A DNA stretch of 37,435 nt. Origin: an uncultured Collinsella sp. (GTDB lineage: Bacteria; Actinomycetota; Coriobacteriia; Coriobacteriales; Coriobacteriaceae). How positions within the stretch are numbered: position 1 is the first letter of the stretch; each line of letters begins with the position of its first letter. Shown here piece after piece: positions 7,715 to 14,842 of the stretch. The stretch lies in contig CABRGB010000013.1 in assembly GCA_902470345.1 (NCBI GenBank), positions 1-37,435 on the forward strand, read 5' to 3'. The translations under genes were made by a program, and so were the position numbers. A model generated the notes under the pieces. It did no database searches. It saw only the letters and a program-made list of their open reading frames with translations, and was not told the origin of the DNA.

Positions 7715-8170
7715 TTATTGCTCCAGCATGCTGGGGTCGAACTCGCTTGCCGGAATCACGCGGTAGCCGTGGCGCAAGAGCAGGTCGGCGAAAACGCCGT
7801 TGCCCGCGGTGAGCGTGCCGCTGAAGGTTCCGTCGTAGATACGGCCCGCGCCGCACGAGGGGCTACGGTCCTGCAGGATGCACGCAGCGATCTGGGACGG
7901 CCCGCCTGCCTGCTCGCACATATCGAGCGCGCGCTCGGCACCCAGGCGAAACTCGCGATCGACTGAGGTGCCCTCGCAGGTACGGACCTCGCCGTTCACA
8001 ATTTCGGACGGCTTGCGCGGCGTGGGCAGGCCCCCAAAGACCTCAGGGCACACCAAGAGGACCTCAGTCCCTGTACGCTCGCAGGCCTCGACCAGCTCGC
8101 GATGGTAGTTGTCGAGCCCGTTATACTTGCAGCTCTCGCCCATCAAGCAGGCACTTACCACGATCTTCAT
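7715..8170 (-). CDS. DUF523 family protein
   Basis: This 151-residue protein matches the DUF523 family, small Cys-containing proteins with no firmly established function that I know of. Typical features are the opening MKIVVSACLMGESCKYNG, the block CPEVFGGLPTPR and the C-terminal DRSPSCGAGRIYDG with its SCG cysteine. The start is set at 8170, where GGGGAG precedes the ATG; a 21-residue upstream extension lacks a ribosome binding site and includes the ftsH terminator sequence. The gene stands alone between convergent gldA-like and co-directional ftsH, each separated from it by a terminator. No membrane segment or signal peptide is visible. A role in metal or sulfur chemistry could be guessed from the cysteines, but nothing here proves it. 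Confidence 0.85.
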   Translation of the reverse strand: MKIVVSACLMGESCKYNGLDNYHRELVEACERTGTEVLLVCPEVFGGLPTPRKPSEIVNGEVRTCEGTSVDREFRLGAERALDMCEQAGGPSQIAACILQDRSPSCGAGRIYDGTFSGTLTAGNGVFADLLLRHGYRVIPASEFDPSMLEQ

Positions 8171-8188
8171 ATACAACTCTCCCCACGC

Positions 8189-8225
8189 AAAACGCCCCAT
8201 TTGAGATAAACACTCAAATGGGGCG
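8189..8225 (-). terminator. Rho-independent terminator of ftsH
   Basis: A perfect 13-bp stem (CGCCCCATTTGAG 8193-8205 with CTCAAATGGGGCG 8213-8225, 7-nt loop) is followed on the minus strand by TTTT (8192-8189). It starts about 20 bases beyond the ftsH stop codon. Confidence 0.88.
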
Positions 8226-8246
8226 ATTGACACTGCGCAACCAGTA

Positions 8247-10139
8247 TTACAGCTGCTTTGGCATCAGCGGATTCTCGCGCGTGAGGAGATTCATGAACTC
8301 CTCGCCCGTGATCGTCTCCTTCTTATACAGATAACGAGCCAGCTCGTGGAGCTTGAACTTGTTCTCCTTCAGGATCTGCAGGGCGCGGTCGTGCGCATCC
8401 TCGATCAGCTTGGCGACAATCGCGTCCACGCGCTCGGCCGTACCGGGGGCGCAGGTGAGCGACGTGTCCTGGTTGAGGTACGCATTCTGAACGGTACCGA
8501 GCGCCATCATGCCAAACTCATCGGACATACCAAAGCGCGTCACCATATTACGGGCGAGCTTGGTGGCCTGCTCGATATCGTTGGCGGCGCCGGTCGTCAT
8601 CTCGCCAAAGATGAGCTCCTCGGCTGCACGGCCACCGCAATAGACGGCGAGCTTGTCCAGGACCTCCTGGCGTGTGGTCAGGAAGCGCTCGTCCTCCTCA
8701 ACCTGCATGGTGTAGCCCAGAGCACCGCTCGTGCGCGGCACGATGGTGATCTTGGTGACCGGCGCAGAACCCTTCTGGCGAGCGGCAACAATAGCATGGC
8801 CGATCTCGTGGTACGAAACGACCTGCTTCTCGTGGTCGGACAGCACCGTCGACTTGCGCTGCTGACCGGCGATGACGACCTCCACCGACTCCTCAAAATC
8901 GTCCTGCGTGGCGCGCTTGCGACCCTCGCGGACGGCACGCAAGGCCCCCTCGTTGATGATGTTGGCCAGGTCGGCGCCCGAGGCACCAGGCGTGGCGCGG
9001 GCAATCGCGGTCAGGTCGATCGGCGGCTGCGTCTTCACGCTCTTGGCATGCAACTCAAGAATGTTCTTACGGCCGGTCAGGTCGGGCAGCTCAACGGGAA
9101 TACGGCGGTCAAAACGGCCGGGGCGCAGCAGGGCGGGATCGAGGCTGTCGGGGCGGTTGGTGGCAGCGAGAACGACAATACCCTTGTGGTTATCGAAGCC
9201 GTCCATCTCGGTCAGCAGCTGGTTGAGCGTCTGCTCGCGCTCGTCGTTGCCACTAAAGCCGCCGCCATCGCGCTTCTTGCCGATGGTATCGATCTCGTCG
9301 ATAAACACGATGCACGGGGCCTTTTCCTTGGCCTGCTTAAACAGATCGCGAACCTTAGCGGCGCCGCGGCCGACGAACATCTCAACAAACTCAGAACCAG
9401 AAATACTAAAGAACGGCACGCCTGCCTCGCCGGCCACAGCCTTGGCGAGCAGGGTTTTACCGGTACCCGGAGGGCCAACAAGGAGAGCGCCGCGCGGCAG
9501 CTTGGCGCCGATCTCCTCGTAGCGCTGCGGCTTCTCCAGAAAGTCGACGACCTCCTTGAGGGATTCCTTGGCCTCTTCCTGGCCGGCGACATCTTTAAAG
9601 GTCACGCCCACGTCCTTGGAGGCGATCACGCGCGCGCCGGACTTACCCAGTCCACCGCCGCCAAAACCACCGCCGCCAAAGTTCATCGACGGACCGTCAT
9701 CACCCATGGCCTTCTTCATGCGGCGGTTGAGCCACCAGCCGATCAGGAAGAAAATCGCCATGGGCAGAATAAGCGTGAGCAGGTAGTAGGTCATCAGACC
9801 CGAGTTTTTATCGGGAACGACCGACTCAAGCGAGGCGCCAGATTCAAGCACGCGATCGGTAAAGCCAGCGTCATTCGGCACACCGGTCGTCTTGTAGGCG
9901 ATGTTCTCGTCCTCGCCCTTCTTGGTGTAATAAATCGTGTAATCATCCGTGTTGTACTCGACCTTGTCGACACTCTTCTTATCGAGCGCTTTGACAAACG
10001 TCGAGTAATCGGTCTTCGTAATCTGCTGCGTGTGACCGATGTTGGGGAACAGAACGGTCGAGAGCACGAGGTAGACGACGAAGGCGATGAGCACGTAGAG
10101 GATCATATTCCGTCTACGTTTGTTGTCATCCATCTCCAT
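8247..10139 (-). CDS. ftsH: ATP-dependent zinc metalloprotease FtsH
   Basis: This membrane-anchored AAA+ protease degrades misassembled membrane proteins and regulatory substrates. Numbered from the chosen start, a first transmembrane helix lies near 12-30 and a second near 115-137, around a periplasmic domain. A Gly-rich linker (about 154-166) leads to the AAA domain: Walker A GPPGTGKT (222-229), Walker B IVFIDEID (277-284) and the second-region block ATNRPDSLDPALLRPGRFDRR. The zinc site HEIGH (444-448) is the HExxH protease motif. The open frame extends five codons further to 10154, but only the ATG at 10139 has a GGAG at a proper distance. A clear terminator follows. The 77-90 base gap to the divergent cobO must hold both promoters, though neither is obvious. 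Confidence 0.97.
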   Translation of the reverse strand: MEMDDNKRRRNMILYVLIAFVVYLVLSTVLFPNIGHTQQITKTDYSTFVKALDKKSVDKVEYNTDDYTIYYTKKGEDENIAYKTTGVPNDAGFTDRVLESGASLESVVPDKNSGLMTYYLLTLILPMAIFFLIGWWLNRRMKKAMGDDGPSMNFGGGGFGGGGLGKSGARVIASKDVGVTFKDVAGQEEAKESLKEVVDFLEKPQRYEEIGAKLPRGALLVGPPGTGKTLLAKAVAGEAGVPFFSISGSEFVEMFVGRGAAKVRDLFKQAKEKAPCIVFIDEIDTIGKKRDGGGFSGNDEREQTLNQLLTEMDGFDNHKGIVVLAATNRPDSLDPALLRPGRFDRRIPVELPDLTGRKNILELHAKSVKTQPPIDLTAIARATPGASGADLANIINEGALRAVREGRKRATQDDFEESVEVVIAGQQRKSTVLSDHEKQVVSYHEIGHAIVAARQKGSAPVTKITIVPRTSGALGYTMQVEEDERFLTTRQEVLDKLAVYCGGRAAEELIFGEMTTGAANDIEQATKLARNMVTRFGMSDEFGMMALGTVQNAYLNQDTSLTCAPGTAERVDAIVAKLIEDAHDRALQILKENKFKLHELARYLYKKETITGEEFMNLLTRENPLMPKQL

Positions 10140-10231
10140 CTGCTTGAACTCCATCTACTGGGGTTGATAATGTTTTCTAGAATACCCAACCAGAACGGCG
10201 ATAAACCGACGCCGGGCACGAAAGGACAGAG

Positions 10232-10717
10232 ATGGCATCACTGGGAGTCGGCAAGGTTCAAATCTACACAGGCGACGGCAAGGGCAAAACCACGGCCGCC
10301 TTGGGGCTGGCTTTGCGCGCCACGGGTTATGGGCTCGACGTACTCATGCTGCAGTTTGCCAAGAAGCTGCACTGCGCCGAACACGATGCCGCGCCGCGCC
10401 TGGGACTGCGCATTATACAGGCCGACCGTGACACGCCCGAGGCTTGCGCCGAGCAGATCATGGAACTTGCACGCGAACAGATCTCGCAGGTCGACGTGCT
10501 CATTCTGGACGAACTCGGCGAGGCCATGCGCCGCGGCTTCGTGACGCGCGGGGATGTCGAAGCGCTGATCGCGATAAAGCCCGCCACCACGGAGCTCGTG
10601 CTCACCGGCCGAGGCCTGCTGCCACTGGCCGACCTTGCCGACCTAGTCACCGAAATGCGCCCCATCAAACATTACTTCGACGAAGGCCTCCTAGCCCGCC
10701 AAGGCATCGAATACTAA
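10232..10717 (+). CDS. cobO: Cob(I)alamin adenosyltransferase, CobO/BtuR type
   Basis: This enzyme transfers the 5'-deoxyadenosyl group of ATP to the cobalt of a corrinoid, the last activation step to coenzyme B12. The N-terminal P-loop GDGKGKTT (14-21) is the CobO/CobA signature. The block VDVLILDELGEAMRRG contains the LDE motif, and ELVLTGRG followed by DLADLVTEMRPIKHYFDEG is the family's typical C-terminal half. At 161 residues it is at the short end, lacking the extra N-terminal helix of enteric BtuR. No other corrinoid genes are near, so it probably serves salvage rather than a local pathway. The ribosome binding site (AAAGGACAGAG) precedes the ATG. It converges with the MATE gene at a long hairpin. 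Confidence 0.92.
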   Translation: MASLGVGKVQIYTGDGKGKTTAALGLALRATGYGLDVLMLQFAKKLHCAEHDAAPRLGLRIIQADRDTPEACAEQIMELAREQISQVDVLILDELGEAMRRGFVTRGDVEALIAIKPATTELVLTGRGLLPLADLADLVTEMRPIKHYFDEGLLARQGIEY

Positions 10718-10728
10718 TTGATTCGAAA

Positions 10729-10792
10729 GGGACGGAGGAAAACGGATCATCGACATCACGACGAAGAGCAATGATCCGTTTTCCTCCGTCCC
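10729..10792. repeat. Long perfect inverted repeat between convergent genes
   Basis: Two 22-bp arms (10729-10750 and 10771-10792) are perfectly complementary around a 20-nt loop. The left arm begins GGGACGGAGGAAAACGG and the right arm ends TTTTCCTCCGTCCC. It fills the gap between cobO (+) and the MATE gene (-). It could end transcription from both sides, but no real T-run follows on either strand. Its length and GGGAC ends suggest a dispersed intergenic element rather than a standard terminator. Confidence 0.75.
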
Positions 10793-10802
10793 CAAGGGAT
10801 CA

Positions 10803-12152
10803 TTAGGCGGTGGCGCGGCCGAGCCAGTTGCCACTGTGGTGGTAGATGGTGAACATCGTGGCCGTGATGAGCCAGGTTACGGGGTAAACCAGCAGCAGGT
10901 GCTCAAGCGACGGATCGAACGGCATAATCGCGAACACCCACGCCACGCGGAGCACGACGGTGCCAAAAATCGTGAGCAGCATGGGCTGCAAGCTCACACC
11001 GGCACCGCGAATGGAGCCCGACGCGTTTTCGATAATCGAGAAAATCGCGTAGAACGGCGCGATAAAATGAAGAATCGTCGTGGTGTACGCCGAAATCGAA
11101 GCATCGTCGACAAAAAGACGCGACAACGGACCCGAGAACACCAGCAGCACGGCAGACAGGCCACCAATGAGCATAAACGATAGCACGAGCGACGTGTGGT
11201 ACCCCTTTCGCATGCGATCGTAATTGCGCGCACCAAAGTTCTGCGCCGAGAACGTGGTAATCGACACGCCGAGCGCCTCGGTCACCATCCAGATAATGCC
11301 GTCCAGGCGGCCGGAAAGGCCCCAAGCGGTCGTGACATCGGCTCCAAACGAGTTGACTGACACCTGAATCAGCACGTTCGAGATCGAATACGCCGCAGAC
11401 TGAACGCCCAGCGGCAAACCGCACGAAAGCATGCTCTTGCAAATGCTGCGATCGATACCGAGCTTGGATAGCGACAACCGCCACGCACCCGGTGCGTGCA
11501 TCATGCGAATCACGATCATCGTGGCATTGGAGCAAATGGTCAGCGCCACCGCGATGCCGCAGCCCAGAGCCTCCATATGAAGTACGGCAATGAAGATGAC
11601 ATCCAGCACCGCATTAACAAGGCAGCCGGAAGCGATGATCACAGCGGGCCCGCGCGTGTCGCCCACGGCGCGCAGCAATGCCGTTCCCATATTGAGCAGC
11701 AGTGCCGCAACCATGGCGGCAAAATAGCAACGGGCATAGGCCACGCCCTCGGCCAATAGTTCATGCGGCGTATTCATAAGCACCAGCATGGGCTCAACGA
11801 ACACTATGCCAAGAATCGAGAAAACGATTCCGCCCACCAGCGCGAGCGTCATGGCCGTATGGACCGATCGGCTCAGGCGCTCGTCATCGTGCTGGCCAAA
11901 AAACTGGCCCGTAATGACCGCGCAGCCGGCACCGACGCCAACGCAAAAGCCAATGCAGAGCTCGGTGAGCACCATCGTGGCCTGAATGCCACCCAGCGCG
12001 AGCTTGCCGCCAAACTGACCGACGATATAGGTACCGATAAGCGTGTATGCCTGCTGAAAGAACGAACTAAAGAAGATGGGAACGCACAGCGACAGCAGCT
12101 GCTGCCAAATGACACCCTGCGTTACATCGATAGCCGTAGATTTCTTAGCCAC
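10803..12152 (-). CDS. MATE family efflux transporter
   Basis: This 449-residue integral membrane protein has about twelve hydrophobic segments spread evenly along it, in two homologous halves, as expected of MATE antiporters that expel drugs or metabolites using Na+ or H+ gradients. Family-like features include the opening IWQQLLSLCVPIFFSSFFQQAYTLI split here as IWQQLLSLCVPIF and FQQAYTLIGTYIVGQF, and the second-half sequence GLSGRLDGIIWMVTEALG. Its substrate cannot be predicted. The start is GTG with GGGAGG four bases upstream. It lies 125 bases downstream of the trmH-type gene, with a weak promoter candidate between. The gene ends against the long hairpin shared with cobO. Confidence 0.9.
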   Translation of the reverse strand: MAKKSTAIDVTQGVIWQQLLSLCVPIFFSSFFQQAYTLIGTYIVGQFGGKLALGGIQATMVLTELCIGFCVGVGAGCAVITGQFFGQHDDERLSRSVHTAMTLALVGGIVFSILGIVFVEPMLVLMNTPHELLAEGVAYARCYFAAMVAALLLNMGTALLRAVGDTRGPAVIIASGCLVNAVLDVIFIAVLHMEALGCGIAVALTICSNATMIVIRMMHAPGAWRLSLSKLGIDRSICKSMLSCGLPLGVQSAAYSISNVLIQVSVNSFGADVTTAWGLSGRLDGIIWMVTEALGVSITTFSAQNFGARNYDRMRKGYHTSLVLSFMLIGGLSAVLLVFSGPLSRLFVDDASISAYTTTILHFIAPFYAIFSIIENASGSIRGAGVSLQPMLLTIFGTVVLRVAWVFAIMPFDPSLEHLLLVYPVTWLITATMFTIYHHSGNWLGRATA

Positions 12153-12175
12153 ACGCCCTCCCCACTAGCGTACGT

Positions 12176-12204
12176 CATACAACAAAACGGCAATTTAAGA
12201 CCAA
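12176..12204 (-). promoter_or_regulatory. Weak promoter candidate for the MATE gene
   Basis: On the minus strand TTGGTC (12204-12199) is followed after exactly 17 bases by TGTATG (12181-12176), 24 bases before the GTG start. The -10 box is poor. Confidence 0.3.
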
Positions 12205-12277
12205 AGCCGACACCAGCTTAGCACCGACCAGCGTCGGCCGAAACGCCCCGAACCACAGCCCGGTGCGAAATATCTGT

Positions 12278-13192
12278 TTAGTGATACAAACCCGGCTGGT
12301 AGTGGTACTCGTTGCTCACATGCGGGCACAGCTGCCAAAAGGCGACGGCACTTGCCGCGGCCACGTTAAGCGAATCGACCCCGTGCGCCATCGGAATGCG
12401 CACGGCTCGGTCGCAGCCAGCAATGGTCTTGGCGCCTAAGCCAGCACCCTCGGTGCCCATAAAGATTGCCAGGCGGTCAATCTCCTGCAGCGCGGGATCG
12501 TCCAACGACACCGAATCATCCGTCAACGCCATCGCGGCACACGAAAAGCCGGCATCGTGCAGCGCCGCCAGCCCATCATGCGGCCATACGCGCGCCTCGC
12601 TGCCAATGCGCGTCCAGGGCACCTGGAACACCGTGCCCATGCTCACGCGGGCCGAGCGACGGTACAGCGGATCGCAGCACGTAGGGCTCACCAAAATGCC
12701 ATCGACGTTCAGCGCAGCCGCCGAGCGGAAAATCGCGCCGACGTTGGTGTGGTCGACAATACCCTCGAGCACGCACACGCGCACCGGGCGCTCCCCCGCC
12801 GCCTCGACGACGCCGCCCAAGAACTCATAAACCGGAATCTGACGCGGGCGACGGAACGCCGCGAGCGCACCGCGCGTCACGTTAAAGCCCGTCAGCTGCT
12901 CCATAAGCTCCATCGAGGCCACGAACACGGGAACCGGGCCCGCACCTTCGCGTACCGCCAGGCGCTCAAACAGCGGCATCATCTGGTCGAGCCAGCGCTC
13001 GCCCAAAAGAAAGCTCACCGGCTCGTATCCGGCGCTAACCGCACGCTCGATAACCTTGGCACTCTCGGCGATAAAAATGCCCTTCTGCGGCTCCAGCACG
13101 CAGCGAAGCTCACGCTCGGTCAGCCGAACGTAGGCATCGAGCCGCTCGTCCTCGAGCGAATCGATTCGCAGCACCTCAACGACATCAGTCAT
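12278..13192 (-). CDS. SpoU/TrmH-family RNA 2'-O-methyltransferase
   Basis: This enzyme should methylate a ribose 2'-OH in tRNA or rRNA using S-adenosylmethionine. The C-terminal half shows the three SPOUT motifs in order: NVGAIFRSAAALNVDG (motif 1), FMGTEGAGLG (motif 2) and RIPMAHGVDSLNVAAASAVAFW (motif 3). These build the knotted cofactor pocket. The N-terminal 110 residues resemble the substrate-binding region of TsnR/RlmB-like members (GIFIAESAKVIERA). The target nucleotide is unknown. The ATG has only a distant purine-rich stretch (AAGAAGGG), so the start is less sure than the frame. An imperfect GC-rich hairpin (13235-13259) lies between folA and this gene and may weaken read-through from thyA-folA. 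Confidence 0.9.
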   Translation of the reverse strand: MTDVVEVLRIDSLEDERLDAYVRLTERELRCVLEPQKGIFIAESAKVIERAVSAGYEPVSFLLGERWLDQMMPLFERLAVREGAGPVPVFVASMELMEQLTGFNVTRGALAAFRRPRQIPVYEFLGGVVEAAGERPVRVCVLEGIVDHTNVGAIFRSAAALNVDGILVSPTCCDPLYRRSARVSMGTVFQVPWTRIGSEARVWPHDGLAALHDAGFSCAAMALTDDSVSLDDPALQEIDRLAIFMGTEGAGLGAKTIAGCDRAVRIPMAHGVDSLNVAAASAVAFWQLCPHVSNEYHYQPGLYH

Positions 13193-13234
13193 AGCAGCCA
13201 GCCCGCACCCTTCTTTACAGCACCTATATCAAAC

Positions 13235-13259
13235 GAGGCGACGCCAGGCGCCGCCCCTC
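13235..13259 (-). terminator. Weak hairpin between folA and the trmH-type gene
   Basis: GAGGCGACGCC (13235-13245) can pair, with a mismatch and a bulge, with the GC-rich 13248-13259. On the minus strand it is followed only by GTTTG, so it is a poor terminator or simply a structured leader. Confidence 0.3.
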
Positions 13260-13299
13260 ACTCATTCCAACCCGATAATACCGTGGGCAAAAAAGAGAT

Positions 13300-13818
13300 T
13301 TAAGCATCAACGCGACGATACGTCACGAACTCATAATCGACACCCTCGTCGCCCTCGCCCGGGGCAATCGTGGCAACACCGCCTCGCCACGCAATCTCCC
13401 ACGCGGGATCGGCATCCAGATCGGGAAAGTACGTATCCACTTCATGCACGCAATGGTTATGCGTAACCTCGGCCTCGACGCAATGCGGCAAAAACTGTCG
13501 ATATACCTCGCCGCCGCCAATCACCCACGCAACGGGCTCATCGGCCACGGCGGCGAGCGCTTCGTCGATGCTATGCACCACGTCGACGCCCTCGGCAGCA
13601 AAGCTCTCGTCGCGCGTGAGCACAATGTTGCGGCGATTCTTGAGCGGTCGTCCGCCGGGAAAACTCAACAGCGTCTTGCGCCCCATAATGACCGGGCAAC
13701 CTTTGGTGCATGCCACAAAATGACGCATGTCGGCACGGTTGGACACCACCATGTCGCCCTCGCACCCAATACCCCAGTCATCACACACGGCGACAATGGC
13801 AGAAAGCTTACACGTCAT
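13300..13818 (-). CDS. folA: Dihydrofolate reductase
   Basis: This enzyme reduces dihydrofolate to tetrahydrofolate with NADPH, regenerating the cofactor consumed by thymidylate synthase just upstream. The expected order is present: KLSAIVAVCDDWGIG at the N-terminus, the catalytic acid Asp30 in NRADMRHF, the cofactor loop IMGRKTLLSFPGGRPLKNR and WVIGGGEVYRQFLPH near residue 100. The chosen start is the ATG at 13818, with AGGTG six bases upstream. A GTG nine bases earlier (13827) has no ribosome binding site. The ATG lies 10 bases past the thyA stop, so the two genes form one unit and are probably coupled. Confidence 0.95.
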   Translation of the reverse strand: MTCKLSAIVAVCDDWGIGCEGDMVVSNRADMRHFVACTKGCPVIMGRKTLLSFPGGRPLKNRRNIVLTRDESFAAEGVDVVHSIDEALAAVADEPVAWVIGGGEVYRQFLPHCVEAEVTHNHCVHEVDTYFPDLDADPAWEIAWRGGVATIAPGEGDEGVDYEFVTYRRVDA

Positions 13819-13827
13819 ACGCGTCAC

Positions 13828-14676
13828 CTACACCGCAATGGGGATGTTCTTGACCTGCGGGCCGTGCTCATAGCCCTCAACGATCAGATCATCGGTCGTA
13901 AACGCGTAGAAATCATGCACATCGGGGTTGAGCGTTACCTTGGGAGCCGCAAACTGCGGACGCTCGATAAGTTCGCGGATGATATCGACATGACGGTCGT
14001 AAATATGAGCATCGGCGATCACGTGCAGCAGCTCGCCGGGAATCATATCGACCGACTGCGCGACCATCATCAGCAAAATGGCGTACTGGCACACATTCCA
14101 GTTGTTCGCGGCCAAAATATCCTGGCTGCGCTGGTTGAGAATCATGTTGAGCGTCGGCTTGTCGTCCTGCGGACGCTGCGTGACGTTATAGGTCACGCTG
14201 TAGGCGCACGGATACAGGTGCATCTCGGACAGATCACTGAACACGTATGTGTTGGTCATGATGCGGCGGCTGTACGGCGTGTGCTTGAGGTCGTACAGCA
14301 CGCGGTCCATCTGATCAAAGTCACCCTCGGCATAATGGCTCTTCTGCCCAATCTGGTAGCCGTAGGCTTTGCCGATGGAGCCGGTCTCGTCGGCCCACTC
14401 ATCCCAAATATGGCTGTTGAGGTCATGCACGTTATTGGACTTCTTCTGATAGATCCACAGGATCTCGTCCATGGCAGATTTGAGGGCCGTACGACGCAGG
14501 GTAAGCGCCGGAAACTCCTCACGCAGGTCGTAGCGGGCCGTGACACCAAAGTTTTTAATGGTATAGGCAGGGGTGCCATCCTCCCACACCGGGCGGACCT
14601 TTTGGCCCTCGGTCGTGGTGCCATGGTCCAAGATATCGCGGCACATGGTTACAAACTGTTGATCAGCTTTGCTCAT
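13828..14676 (-). CDS. thyA: Thymidylate synthase
   Basis: This enzyme methylates dUMP to dTMP using methylenetetrahydrofolate and releases dihydrofolate, the substrate of the neighbouring folA. The 282-residue protein contains SRR (136-138), the nucleophile Cys157 in LYPCAYSV, RSQD (183-186) and HIYDRHVD near the C-terminus, and ends in the typical short hydrophobic tail (IPIAV). The active-site context is PCAY rather than the usual PCH. A similar change (PCVY) occurs in the Bacillus subtilis ThyA/phi3T branch, so this is a divergent lineage rather than a dead enzyme. The start at 14676 has AGGAGG four bases upstream; a longer frame to 14712 has none. The upstream gap is shared with the divergent DUF134 gene. 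Confidence 0.95.
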   Translation of the reverse strand: MSKADQQFVTMCRDILDHGTTTEGQKVRPVWEDGTPAYTIKNFGVTARYDLREEFPALTLRRTALKSAMDEILWIYQKKSNNVHDLNSHIWDEWADETGSIGKAYGYQIGQKSHYAEGDFDQMDRVLYDLKHTPYSRRIMTNTYVFSDLSEMHLYPCAYSVTYNVTQRPQDDKPTLNMILNQRSQDILAANNWNVCQYAILLMMVAQSVDMIPGELLHVIADAHIYDRHVDIIRELIERPQFAAPKVTLNPDVHDFYAFTTDDLIVEGYEHGPQVKNIPIAV

Positions 14677-14710
14677 TGACCCTCCTGTCAGTCGCCTACA
14701 AGCGAGATTC

Positions 14711-14740
14711 ATTGTAGCCCAGGCGCACGCGGCCCCACAG
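14711..14740 (-). promoter_or_regulatory. Candidate promoter for thyA-folA
   Basis: A good -10 box, TACAAT (14716-14711 on the minus strand), lies 18 bases after CTGTGG (14740-14735), about 35 bases before the thyA ATG. Confidence 0.55.
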
Positions 14741-14763
14741 CCCTAACATAAGCCCTCATTTTC

Positions 14764-14775
14764 TGACATATGCCA
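14764..14775. promoter_or_regulatory. Upstream operator-like site TGACATATGCCA
   Basis: This site matches the palindrome at 14817-14828 at 11 of 12 positions. The two start 53 bases apart, close to five helical turns, so both would face the same side of the DNA. It lies just upstream of both divergent promoters. Confidence 0.5.
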
Positions 14776-14783
14776 AAAATGCC

Positions 14784-14811
14784 TTGCTCTGCAGCGCACA
14801 CGCGTTATTCT
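14784..14811 (+). promoter_or_regulatory. Candidate promoter for the DUF134-NifX gene
   Basis: TTGCTC (14784-14789) and TATTCT (14806-14811) are 16 bases apart. Transcription would begin near 14818, inside the palindrome TGACATATGTCA. Confidence 0.5.
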
Positions 14812-14816
14812 ATTGT

Positions 14817-14828
14817 TGACATATGTCA
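14817..14828. promoter_or_regulatory. Perfect palindromic operator candidate TGACATATGTCA
   Basis: This is a perfect 12-bp palindrome overlapping the predicted start of transcription of the DUF134-NifX gene, an ideal place for repression. The gene's own N-terminal helix-turn-helix domain is the natural candidate binder (inference). Confidence 0.55.
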
Positions 14829-14842
14829 GATAAGGAGGGTGC

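Noticed and set aside
8346..10544. 732-codon plus-strand open frame running into cobO
   Set aside because: It is antisense to ftsH and out of frame with cobO, so it is not a real fusion.
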